The notes under the pieces were generated by a model. That model did no database searches, was not told where the DNA came from, and was given only the letters and a program-made list of their open reading frames with translations. From positions 1 to 42,069 of the forward strand of contig DATGLE010000076.1 of assembly GCA_035294325.1 (NCBI GenBank): a DNA stretch of 42,069 nt. The letters are read 5' to 3'. Position numbers and translations under genes: made by a program. Below are positions 7,423 through 14,285 of this stretch, one piece after another. Origin of the DNA: DATGLE01 sp035294325. GTDB taxonomy: Bacteria > Chloroflexota > Ktedonobacteria > Ktedonobacterales > Ktedonobacteraceae. Within the stretch, counting starts at the first letter, position 1. Every line of letters begins with the position of its first letter.

Positions 7423-8760
7423 GTGAAGGCAAAAGATCTGCTCAACAGCCGGTTGGAGCAAATAGCGAGCGAGGGCAAGGTCATAGCGCATGGCCGGCGT
7501 GTCCTTCTGCTGGATAGTGTCGTCTTCGCCGAGCTGCGCAGCGAGTTACAGGATTTTCTGGGGCAGGACGAGACCCAGAGCTTCCTGAACCGGCTTGGCT
7601 ACTTCATGGGTCATAATGCCGCGCGCCGCCTGCGGGACCGCTATCACTGGAACGACGAGCGCGAGCTGTTGTCGGCCTGCCCGGTGCTCATGGGCTGGTC
7701 GGGATTAGCCAGTGCGAAGCTGAAGCGGCTCGAATGTGAGCGCGGCAGGGGTTCGCTGCTCGCCGAGATCTCATGGACGGATTCCTTTGAAAGCGAGCAG
7801 CAGTTGCGCCATACGGGCGTGGCTCCGGCGCCCGTGTGCTGGACACTGGCGGGCTATGCAAGTGGCTATTTCAGCCTGGTCGCGGGCCAGAATATGCTCT
7901 GTCTGGAAACGGAGTGCGCTGGCAAGGGCGATACGCGGTGTGAGGCTATCATCAAGCCTATCGCGGCCTGGGGTGATGCCGCGCGCAAAAGCGCCGCCGA
8001 CCTGGCCCGCTTCGAGGCGATGAGCCGGATGCACCACTTGAACGCGCAACTGCACCAGAAGGAGCGCTCAGGCGATGCGCAGCAGCAGGCCGCCCTCGCG
8101 GAAGCGCTCAAGGAGGCGCAGCTCAAGGCGCTGGAAAGCCAGGTCAATCCGCACTTTCTATTCAATACCATCAATGTGATCGCCAAACTGGCCTTTCTGG
8201 AGGGAGCCAGCCAGACAGAGGCAATGGCCTACGCGCTGGCCGACCTGATGCGCTATTCCCTGCGTGGCTCGCATGGTGACGGACTGGTGACGCTGCGCGA
8301 CGAGGTTGAGCACGCACGCCACTACCTGCTGATCCAGAGCACGCGCTACCATGACCGCTTGAAGCTTAACTTTGAGATCGACGAGACCGCGCTGGACATC
8401 CGCGTGCCGCCGCTCAGCCTCCAACCGATCATCGAAAACGCCTTCGTTCACGGCCTGGAGCCGAGTGAGAGACCGGGCCAGTTCCTTTTGAGTGTGCAGA
8501 AGGCGCGGGAGTACGTGGTCATCAGCGTGCAGGATAATGGCGTTGGCATCAGTCGCGAGCAGGTGCATCATCTGCTGAACGAGGAACCCGGCGCCCGCGA
8601 CCATTGGAGCGCGCATACCACCGGCCTCGGTCTGGCTCAGGTGCGCGATAGGCTCCGCTACTACTACGGCGAGAAATGCCGCCTGGTCATTGAAAGCGAG
8701 CCGGGCAGCGGCACCACCGTCCGCCTGCTGCTGCCCCTCGACGGACCTGTTAAAGGATGA
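7423..8760 (+). CDS. Sensor histidine kinase: XylR_N/V4R ligand domain + LytS-type kinase
   Basis: 445-residue soluble histidine kinase. Residues about 20-180 form the aromatic-sensing module known from XylR/DmpR activators: a XylR_N-like part, then a V4R (4-vinyl reductase) domain with ASGYFSLVAGQNMLCLETEC and the Cys160/Cys165/Cys173 pattern that binds zinc in this family. A helical linker (about 190-240) leads to the LytS/His_kinase block: QVNPHFLFNTINV with His244, the N-box IIENAFVHGLEP, and G-boxes DNGVGIS and TTGLGLAQVRDRL. No membrane segment is present, so it senses a cytoplasmic small molecule. GTG start at 7423; no ATG is better placed. Two response regulators follow. V4R fused to a LytS kinase is an unusual pairing. 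Confidence 0.9.
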   Translation: MKAKDLLNSRLEQIASEGKVIAHGRRVLLLDSVVFAELRSELQDFLGQDETQSFLNRLGYFMGHNAARRLRDRYHWNDERELLSACPVLMGWSGLASAKLKRLECERGRGSLLAEISWTDSFESEQQLRHTGVAPAPVCWTLAGYASGYFSLVAGQNMLCLETECAGKGDTRCEAIIKPIAAWGDAARKSAADLARFEAMSRMHHLNAQLHQKERSGDAQQQAALAEALKEAQLKALESQVNPHFLFNTINVIAKLAFLEGASQTEAMAYALADLMRYSLRGSHGDGLVTLRDEVEHARHYLLIQSTRYHDRLKLNFEIDETALDIRVPPLSLQPIIENAFVHGLEPSERPGQFLLSVQKAREYVVISVQDNGVGISREQVHHLLNEEPGARDHWSAHTTGLGLAQVRDRLRYYYGEKCRLVIESEPGSGTTVRLLLPLDGPVKG

Positions 8761-8855
8761 CCTGGTAAAAGAGATGGGGAGCTTCTTCTGTGCGTAGCTG
8801 TGCGATTATGAGATGTAACGACCGGGATCGGCAATGGGAAGAGATGATGGGACGG

Positions 8856-8923
8856 GGTAGGGGCGCGGCGCTTTGGCCCCCCACCGCTCCACACCGCCTC
8901 CCAGCCAGCGCCGCGCCCCTACC
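8856..8923. repeat. Inverted repeat, 17-bp arms (TAGGGGCG type)
   Basis: GGTAGGGGCGCGGCGCT (8856..8872) pairs exactly with 8907..8923 around a 34-base loop. It lies between the kinase and the first response regulator and is related in sequence to the TGTAGGGGC repeats near 12006 and 30293. Confidence 0.75.
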
Positions 8924-8962
8924 ACACCCCGGAATTCCCGATTTTGGTTAGTGACATTCATA

Positions 8963-9403
8963 ATGGCGCAGCCGCGAAAAGAGATGATCCATAAAGCAAT
9001 GAACGCGCAACATGTGTACAATCTCATGATCGGCGAAGATGAGGAAGTCGAGCGCAGGGCCATCCAGCTTCTGGTGAGGCAGCGCTTGCCCGGTGCCAGG
9101 CTTGTGAGCAGCGCCACAACCACCACCGAACTCCTGGTGCGCATCCACCAGGCGCGGCCTCACCTGCTCATCCTCGACAGTCGCCTGCCCGGCATCGGCC
9201 TCATAGCCACCCTCAATCTCGTGCTGAGTCAGCAGCCGCTGCTCAAGGTCATCATACTGGCCGACTACGGCGAAGAGATGCTGATGCGGCACTGCATACG
9301 CTATGGCGCCTTCGCCTACCTTATCAGGCCGGTGCAGCCGGAGCGACTCCTGAGCGTTCTGAACCGCGCCATTGCCGTGTTGAGCAACCTGGAGGCAATG
9401 TGA
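8963..9403 (+). CDS. Stand-alone response regulator receiver, atypical
   Basis: About 146 residues, essentially one receiver domain without an output domain. Acidic pocket GEDEE (24-28) and phosphoacceptor Asp72 (LLILDSRLPG) are present. However, the conserved Thr/Ser after strand 4 is Ala (VIILADYG), and the conserved Lys after strand 5 is Arg (YLIRPVQP), so phosphoryl switching may be altered. The start is uncertain: ATG at 8963, 8984 and 8999 are in frame and none has a strong ribosome site; earlier codons fall in a repeat. The stop overlaps the next gene's start by 4 bases (ATGTGA), so the two regulators are translationally coupled. It could be a phosphate sink or intermediate for the kinase at 7423. 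Confidence 0.8.
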   Translation: MAQPRKEMIHKAMNAQHVYNLMIGEDEEVERRAIQLLVRQRLPGARLVSSATTTTELLVRIHQARPHLLILDSRLPGIGLIATLNLVLSQQPLLKVIILADYGEEMLMRHCIRYGAFAYLIRPVQPERLLSVLNRAIAVLSNLEAM

Positions 9404-10167
9404 AATTGCATCGCATCCTGATCGCCGAAGACGAAGAAATCGCGCGCCGCGCGCTGCGTCTGGCCTGCGAGAGAAGCGGCTGCCCGGTCAAGGTCGTCTT
9501 CGAGGCCGTCACCGGGCGCCAGGCCGTTGAAGCACTGCGCGAGGTTCGGCCCGACATCATCCTGATGGATGTCGTTTTGCCCGGCATGGATGGCCTCGCC
9601 GTTACCAGGTATGCCCGCAAGCTCTATCCTGCCACCAGGGTAGCTATTGTCTCCGCCTACGATAAATTCGACTATGCGCAGGAGGCGCTGCGGGCCGGCG
9701 CCGTCGATTATCTGCTCAAGCCGGTGCGCCCGGAGCAGCTTGTCATGCTGCTAAAAAAATTGTGTGCGGAGCTGGACGCCGAAAATGGCAGCCGGGCCGG
9801 CGCGGAGGATGCCGGCGACGACCAGCAGCCGAACGCGCCACATGCCGCCGCCTTGCAGCGCGCCAGGGCCTATATCGCCGAGCGCTACGCCCGTGGCCTC
9901 ACGCTGGAGCAGGTGGCAGCGCACGTGGGCATGGCGCCGACCTATTTCAGCCGTATCTTCAAGCAGGAGCAGGGCTGTACCTTTATGCAGTATCTCACCC
10001 GTGTTCGACTGGAGGAGGCCAGGCGTTTGCTGCGCACCACGACACTCTCCATCGCCGAAATCGGCGATGCCGTCGGCTATCATGGTGCCAGCCATCTGAC
10101 TGCCGTCTTCAAGCAGGCCGAAGGGATCTCGCCCGGCGCCTATCGTCGCAGGCATGGCCGCCCTTGA
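9400..10167 (+). CDS. Response regulator with AraC-type DNA-binding domain (YesN-like)
   Basis: 255 residues. Receiver domain (about 4-120): EDEE at 10-13, phosphoacceptor Asp57 (IILMDVVLPG), Ser in VSAYD and Lys in YLLKPVRP, so all switch residues are kept, unlike the preceding regulator. The C-terminal 100 residues hold two helix-turn-helix units of the AraC family (LEQVAAHVGMAPTYFSRIFK and IAEIGDAVGYHGASHLTAVF, ending SPGAYRRR). The GTG start overlaps the upstream stop. It is the probable DNA-binding output of the V4R kinase; a natural target is the acyl-CoA ligase-amidohydrolase pair just downstream (inference). Confidence 0.9.
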   Translation: MKLHRILIAEDEEIARRALRLACERSGCPVKVVFEAVTGRQAVEALREVRPDIILMDVVLPGMDGLAVTRYARKLYPATRVAIVSAYDKFDYAQEALRAGAVDYLLKPVRPEQLVMLLKKLCAELDAENGSRAGAEDAGDDQQPNAPHAAALQRARAYIAERYARGLTLEQVAAHVGMAPTYFSRIFKQEQGCTFMQYLTRVRLEEARRLLRTTTLSIAEIGDAVGYHGASHLTAVFKQAEGISPGAYRRRHGRP

Positions 10168-10282
10168 AGATTTTTGGGGAGGAAGATCGTCAAAGACGGG
10201 GATGGATTAAAGACGCCCCTTGTGGACGTTCGTCTATGTCGAACGCCTCCCTTGCCCTATCTCGCGCGAAGGGGGTATACTG

Positions 10283-10350
10283 CGGGGGTGCAGGGGGCGG
10301 CAGCCCCTTGCCGGGGCACGGGGTGTCCCCGAAGATCTCTTTTTCTTTGT
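10283..10350 (+). repeat. GGGTGCAGGG-type hairpin repeat with T-rich end
   Basis: GGGGGTGCAGGGGGCGGCAG followed by two G/C hairpins and CCCCGAAGATCTCTTTTTCT. It is homologous to the minus-strand copy at 4636..4709. The hairpin plus T-rich tail could end transcription from the two-component genes. Confidence 0.65.
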
Positions 10351-10393
10351 TGTGCGTGCCGCCGAAGGCGGCGCGCGAGGAAAGGGAGGGTGC

Positions 10394-12010
10394 ATGTCTA
10401 CTTTTAAATCACCAGAGCAGCCCCGCCTGCAACCAGAACTATTTCGCCCATCGCTGCAATATCCCGTCTATCCCTACGCCGAGATGCTCACACGGACAGC
10501 CGAGCGCTATCCCGAGCATAGCGCCATCATCTTCCGAGACGTGGATGTGACGTACCGCGAACTGGAGGCGCTGGTAAACGCCTGCGCCAACGCCCTGCTC
10601 GCTGTGGGCATTCGACGAGGGCAGAAAGTATGCCTCTTCATGACCAACCGGCCAGAATACGTGATAAGCTGGTTTGCCATCGCGCGCATTGGCGCCGTCG
10701 TCTCCCCCATGAACCCTTCATACAAAGAGCGCGAAATAGCCTATCAGATCGGCAATAGCGAGGCGACAGCGATCATCGTGCAGCAGGAGTTACTGCCGCT
10801 GGTAGAAGCAGTGCGGGCCGAGACGCCGGGACTGGTCCATGTAATCGTTGTCGGCTCCGAGCAGCACGCGCCGCAGGAGCATCTATTTTCTTTCAGCAGG
10901 CTGCTGCGCGGCTATCCGACAACGCCTCCGGTGTGCGAGGCGCCCGAATGGGAAGATCTCTTTGCGCTCCCTTACAGCAGCGGCACGACGGGCCTGCCCA
11001 AAGGCGTCATGCTCAGCCATAAGAACCTCGTCTGCAACGCCGTCCAATCCGTCGCCACCGCGCGCATCACCTTTGATGATCGCATGCTCGTCTTCGTCCC
11101 GCTTTATCATATTTACGGCATCATGCTCATCGGCTGTGCCGCCATGACCGGGGCGCGCCTGGTGCTCATGGAACGCTTTGAGCCGGGGCGCTGCTTGCAG
11201 TTGATTCAGGAGCAGGGCATCACGATCCTCTACAGCGTTCCGCAGGTGCTTGCTGCGCTGCTCGACTGGCCGCAGCTCGACGAGTACGACCTGCATACCG
11301 TCCGCTTTACACAGTGCGGAGCGACACCCGTACCACCGCCCCTGGCGTATCGCTTCCAGGAACGCACCGGCATCACCGTCATGGTCTCCTACGGGCTGAC
11401 AGAGGCCGCGCCAGGGACGCACTCCAACCCCGTCTATAACCGCGCGCTTATCAAGGTCGAGACCGTTGGCCTGCCCATTCACGATACCGAGCAGAAAATC
11501 GTCGATATCGAAACCGGCGAGCGCGAGTTGGGCGCCGGGGAGGAGGGCGAACTGATCGTGCGCGGGCCGCAGGTCATGCAGGGCTACTGGAAGGCGCCGG
11601 AGGCAACCGCTGCGGCGCTGCGTAACGGCTGGCTCTACACGGGCGATATCGGCTGGCGCGACGAAGAAGGCTATGTTACCATTACCGACCGCAAAAAGGA
11701 GCTAATCAAGTACAAGGGCTTCAGCATTGCTCCGGCGCAACTGGAGGCGTTACTACTGGAGCATCCTGCCGTGGCCGACGTGGCAGTGATTGCGAAGGCG
11801 AGCGAGGAAGCCGGCGAGGTGCCCAAAGCCTTCGTCGTCCGCAGAGCCGGCTACGAAAACATATCGGCAGACGACCTGATGACCTGGGCCAACGGCAAGC
11901 TCGCCACGTACAAGAATGTGCGCGAGATCGCATTTATCGACGCCATTCCCCGCAACCCCTCAGGGAAGATCCTGCGCCGCGTCCTCAAAGAAAGAGAACA
12001 ACAAATGTAG
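10394..12010 (+). CDS. Acyl-CoA ligase (AMP-forming, 4-coumarate/long-chain type)
   Basis: 538-residue adenylate-forming enzyme that activates a carboxylic acid with ATP and joins it to CoA. Landmarks: P-loop SSGTTGLPKG (195-204), YGLTE motif, YTGDIGWRDEEGY hinge region, DRKKELIKYKGF and the catalytic Lys525 in PSGKILRR. The length and motifs suit medium/long-chain or phenylpropanoid acids; the substrate is not determinable. ATG at 10394 was chosen because GGAAAGGGAGGG stands just before it; a GTG at 10220 would add 58 residues encoded by a repeat. The TAG stop lies in a TGTAGGGGC repeat. The amidohydrolase follows 101 bases later on the same strand. Confidence 0.9.
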   Translation: MSTFKSPEQPRLQPELFRPSLQYPVYPYAEMLTRTAERYPEHSAIIFRDVDVTYRELEALVNACANALLAVGIRRGQKVCLFMTNRPEYVISWFAIARIGAVVSPMNPSYKEREIAYQIGNSEATAIIVQQELLPLVEAVRAETPGLVHVIVVGSEQHAPQEHLFSFSRLLRGYPTTPPVCEAPEWEDLFALPYSSGTTGLPKGVMLSHKNLVCNAVQSVATARITFDDRMLVFVPLYHIYGIMLIGCAAMTGARLVLMERFEPGRCLQLIQEQGITILYSVPQVLAALLDWPQLDEYDLHTVRFTQCGATPVPPPLAYRFQERTGITVMVSYGLTEAAPGTHSNPVYNRALIKVETVGLPIHDTEQKIVDIETGERELGAGEEGELIVRGPQVMQGYWKAPEATAAALRNGWLYTGDIGWRDEEGYVTITDRKKELIKYKGFSIAPAQLEALLLEHPAVADVAVIAKASEEAGEVPKAFVVRRAGYENISADDLMTWANGKLATYKNVREIAFIDAIPRNPSGKILRRVLKEREQQM

Positions 12011-12088
12011 GGGCACCCCTCGCGGGTGCCCAGGATGCCCAGAATGCCCAGGATGCCCAGGATGTAGGGGCACCCCTCGCGGGTGCCC
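12006..12088. repeat. Two TGTAGGGGC 26-mers flanking a 9-bp tandem repeat
   Basis: Identical 26-mers at 12006..12031 and 12063..12088 (starting TGTAGGGGCACCCCTCGCGG), with AGGATGCCC and AGAATGCCC units repeated between them. Each 26-mer can fold on itself (GGGCACC/GGTGCCC). The first copy provides the stop codon of the acyl-CoA ligase. Confidence 0.85.
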
Positions 12089-12111
12089 TTAGCTGGAAAG
12101 AAAGCGCACAT

Positions 12112-12984
12112 ATGCAGATAGATACGAAAAATCTGGTAGCCATCGACGTACACACCCATGCCAACGTATCGCAGAGGATCCCCGACGATCCCCGCTGGCA
12201 GGCAATACAGGAGGCATCGGGCCGCTACTTCAAATTCGAAGAGGGGCCGCAGCCAACCATCCCGGAGATCGCGGCCTACTATCGCGAGCGCAAAATGGCC
12301 TGCGTCATCTTTCCCGTGGACATCGAGTCAACGTCGGGAGTGACGCGGGTGCCCAACGAAGAGGTAGCCGAGGTCGCCGCCGCGAACCCCGACGTGCTCA
12401 TTCCCTTCGCCAGTATCGATCCGGCGAAGGGCAGGATGGGAGCGCGCGAGGCCCGCCGCCTCATCGAACAGTATGGCGTGCGCGGCTTCAAATTTCACCC
12501 CTCTTTACAGGAGTTCTATCCCAATGACCGCAAAGCCTACGTGCTTTACGAGGTCATCGCGGAGGCGCGGCTACCGGCGCTATTTCATACCGGGCATTCT
12601 GGCATCGGCACAGGCATGCGCGGCGGGGGTGGCGTGCGCCTCAAGTACTCGAATCCCATGTATCTGGATGATGTTGCAGTCGATTTTCCCGACATGCCGA
12701 TCATCATGGCGCATCCCTCATTTCCCTGGCAGGATGAGGCGCTCTCGGTCTGCCTCCACAAGCCGCAGGTCTACATCGATCTCTCAGGCTGGTCGCCGAA
12801 GTATTTTCCCCCCCAGCTCGTGCAGTACGCTAACACGCTGCTCAAGCACAAGATGCTTTTCGGCAGCGATTACCCGTTCATCACCCCGGATCGCTGGATC
12901 GCGGATTTTGAGCAGATCGCGATCAAGCCCGAGGTGCGGCCACTGATCCTCAAGGAGAATGCGATCAAGCTGCTGGGCCTTTGA
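12112..12984 (+). CDS. Amidohydrolase family metal-dependent hydrolase (ACMSD-like TIM barrel)
   Basis: 290-residue TIM-barrel hydrolase of the amidohydrolase-2 family. Metal and catalytic residues are visible: His14 and His16 (IDVHTHAN), His129 (FKFHPS), His159 (FHTGHSG), His201 (IMAHPSF) and Asp253 (FGSDYPF). The family includes decarboxylases such as ACMSD and hydrolases acting on aromatic beta-ketoacyl-CoA thioesters. The adjacent acyl-CoA ligase and the upstream V4R sensor make a role in aromatic-acid side-chain breakdown plausible but unproven. The start at 12112 follows a weak GGAAAG site. Its upstream region consists of repeats. Confidence 0.87.
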   Translation: MQIDTKNLVAIDVHTHANVSQRIPDDPRWQAIQEASGRYFKFEEGPQPTIPEIAAYYRERKMACVIFPVDIESTSGVTRVPNEEVAEVAAANPDVLIPFASIDPAKGRMGAREARRLIEQYGVRGFKFHPSLQEFYPNDRKAYVLYEVIAEARLPALFHTGHSGIGTGMRGGGGVRLKYSNPMYLDDVAVDFPDMPIIMAHPSFPWQDEALSVCLHKPQVYIDLSGWSPKYFPPQLVQYANTLLKHKMLFGSDYPFITPDRWIADFEQIAIKPEVRPLILKENAIKLLGL

Positions 12985-13043
12985 GCGTGTCTGTGCCCGA
13001 CATCCGGCGCCCTCATGTGCGAGCGACAACGGCGCTCGCTAAC

Positions 13044-13099
13044 GGATGATATGATGTGGGGAGTATGCGCGAAGCGCATACTCCCCACATTCTATCATC
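13044..13099. repeat. Palindrome, about 25-bp arms (composite hairpin element)
   Basis: ATGTGGGGAGTATGCGC (13054..13070), a GAA loop, and its exact complement (13074..13090). Pairing continues outward for about nine more bases with one mismatch. It is followed by GC-rich flanks like those of the other composite elements and lies between the amidohydrolase and the MetF-like gene. Confidence 0.85.
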
Positions 13100-13250
13100 T
13101 ATCCTTTGCGCGGCGGAGCCGCGCCAATAGCCGGCTATGAAGCAGGGAATCTGGCCCCGTCTGAAATAAGTGCAGGGTTCCATAAAATCCCGTAGGAAAA
13201 GGCAAATTCCCGCATAGATTCGCCACACAAAGCGCGCTACACTGATTAGT

Positions 13251-14114
13251 GTGAAACACTCTCTGCATAATCAGGCAAGCGCGGATATCTCAAGACTGCA
13301 AGGAATCTGGGAGCGCGGCGGTTTCGCCATGACGGTGCAGCCGTCCCTGCCCCTGACCGCCGACGCGGGCGGCTTCGTTGAGCAACTCGCCGCTCAGTCG
13401 GCCTCTTTCGATGCCGTGCTGGTTGCGGAGATGCCCGGCGGCGCGGTGACGTTGAGTCCCCTGGCGATGGCCGTGCTGCTCAAAAGGAGGGGCATCGAAG
13501 CGATTGTGCAGGTCAGCGGACGTGACCGCAACCGGCTCGCGCTGCAAAGCGATCTGCTGGGCATGGGTGCCCTGGGCATCGCTAACCTGCTCGTCGATAT
13601 GCGACCAGTCACGCGGGCGTCACTGCTCCAGAATGCCGATGCGCGCCTGGTCACTGATCTCGACGGGGCGGCCCTGCTCGCTATGGCTCTCAGGATGCGC
13701 GATGAGGCCAGTTTCACCTCGGGGGCGCGCATCAAGACGCCGCCCGCGCTCTATACCGGCGCTCTCCTTTCCCTTGCCGGGCGCGTCGATCTCAAGGCGT
13801 TGAACGGCGCACAATTCATCGTCACCGAGCCGGTACACGATGTCCGCGCCTTCGCCGCCACGCTGGCGGCCTTCCAGAGCGAGCAGCCCGCTTTTTTGCA
13901 GGCCAGGCCGCTGCTCGTCAGCCTGCCCCTGCTCACCGCCGCAGGCGGCGCACAGCCAGCGGCGATAGAGCAGCTTGCCTCTTCTATCGAGGCTTTGCGC
14001 ACACTCGACAGCATACGCGGTTTCAACATCGTCGTGGAAAGTGTAGAAGCTTTGCCCTTGCTCGGGCAGAGCGTGGGCGGGTTTATCAGGGGCACCCGTC
14101 CCATGTCATCCTGA
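13251..14114 (+). CDS. Methylenetetrahydrofolate reductase-like protein, catalytic Glu replaced
   Basis: 287-residue homologue of MetF. The stretch VSGRDRNRLALQSDLLGMGALG aligns with SCRDRNRIALQSELVSAAALG in the MetV-MetF fusion at 17089..18669, and further similarity runs through the DLDG...LALRMRDE region. The segment AMTVQPSLP, which aligns with VVTAELGPP, has Gln30 where MetF proteins have the catalytic Glu. The LTGDH strand segment is also lost (LVDMRPVTRAS). It is probably inactive as a reductase and could be a partner or regulator (inference). GTG at 13251 keeps the first strand; ATG at 13329 would delete it. The last codons and TGA lie inside a palindromic repeat. Confidence 0.75.
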   Translation: MKHSLHNQASADISRLQGIWERGGFAMTVQPSLPLTADAGGFVEQLAAQSASFDAVLVAEMPGGAVTLSPLAMAVLLKRRGIEAIVQVSGRDRNRLALQSDLLGMGALGIANLLVDMRPVTRASLLQNADARLVTDLDGAALLAMALRMRDEASFTSGARIKTPPALYTGALLSLAGRVDLKALNGAQFIVTEPVHDVRAFAATLAAFQSEQPAFLQARPLLVSLPLLTAAGGAQPAAIEQLASSIEALRTLDSIRGFNIVVESVEALPLLGQSVGGFIRGTRPMSS

Positions 14115-14173
14115 GCGGCAGCGAAGGATCCGATGGTGGGGCACAGATCCTTCGCTTCCGCTCAGGATGACAT
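14103..14173. repeat. CATCCTGAGC-type palindrome, 28-bp arms
   Basis: Arms 14103..14130 and 14146..14173 pair over 28 bp with a single interruption. It is nearly the same sequence as 30912..30983. It supplies the stop codon of the MetF-like gene. Confidence 0.85.
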
Positions 14174-14195
14174 GTGTGGAGCTTACGTTGACGCC

Positions 14196-14275
14196 AGAGG
14201 AGGCACCCGCGTGCCCCCGGCAGGGAGGCAGCCGCCATTCGCTGGCGCGACGTACCCTGCACCCTCCATTAAGGA
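14196..14275. repeat. GGGTGCAGGG-type repeat, degenerate, minus orientation
   Basis: Read on the minus strand it shows GGAGGGTGCAGGG and later CTGCCTCCCTGCCGGGGGCA, matching the ends of the repeats at 4636..4709 and 10283..10350 with a different middle. It lies directly before the ribosome site of the methyltransferase gene. Confidence 0.5.
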
Positions 14276-14285
14276 GACTATAGAT

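Noticed and set aside
10248..10277. Possible promoter TTGCCC-18-TATACT before the acyl-CoA ligase
   Set aside because: The -35 is poor and the sequence borders a repeat; not strong enough to list as a feature.
10220..10393. 58-residue N-terminal extension of the acyl-CoA ligase from a GTG start
   Set aside because: The extension is encoded mostly by a GGGTGCAGGG-type repeat, while a strong ribosome site precedes the ATG at 10394.
12006..12088. CRISPR-like array of repeats and spacers
   Set aside because: There are only two 26-mers, the inner part is itself a 9-bp tandem repeat, and no cas gene lies nearby.
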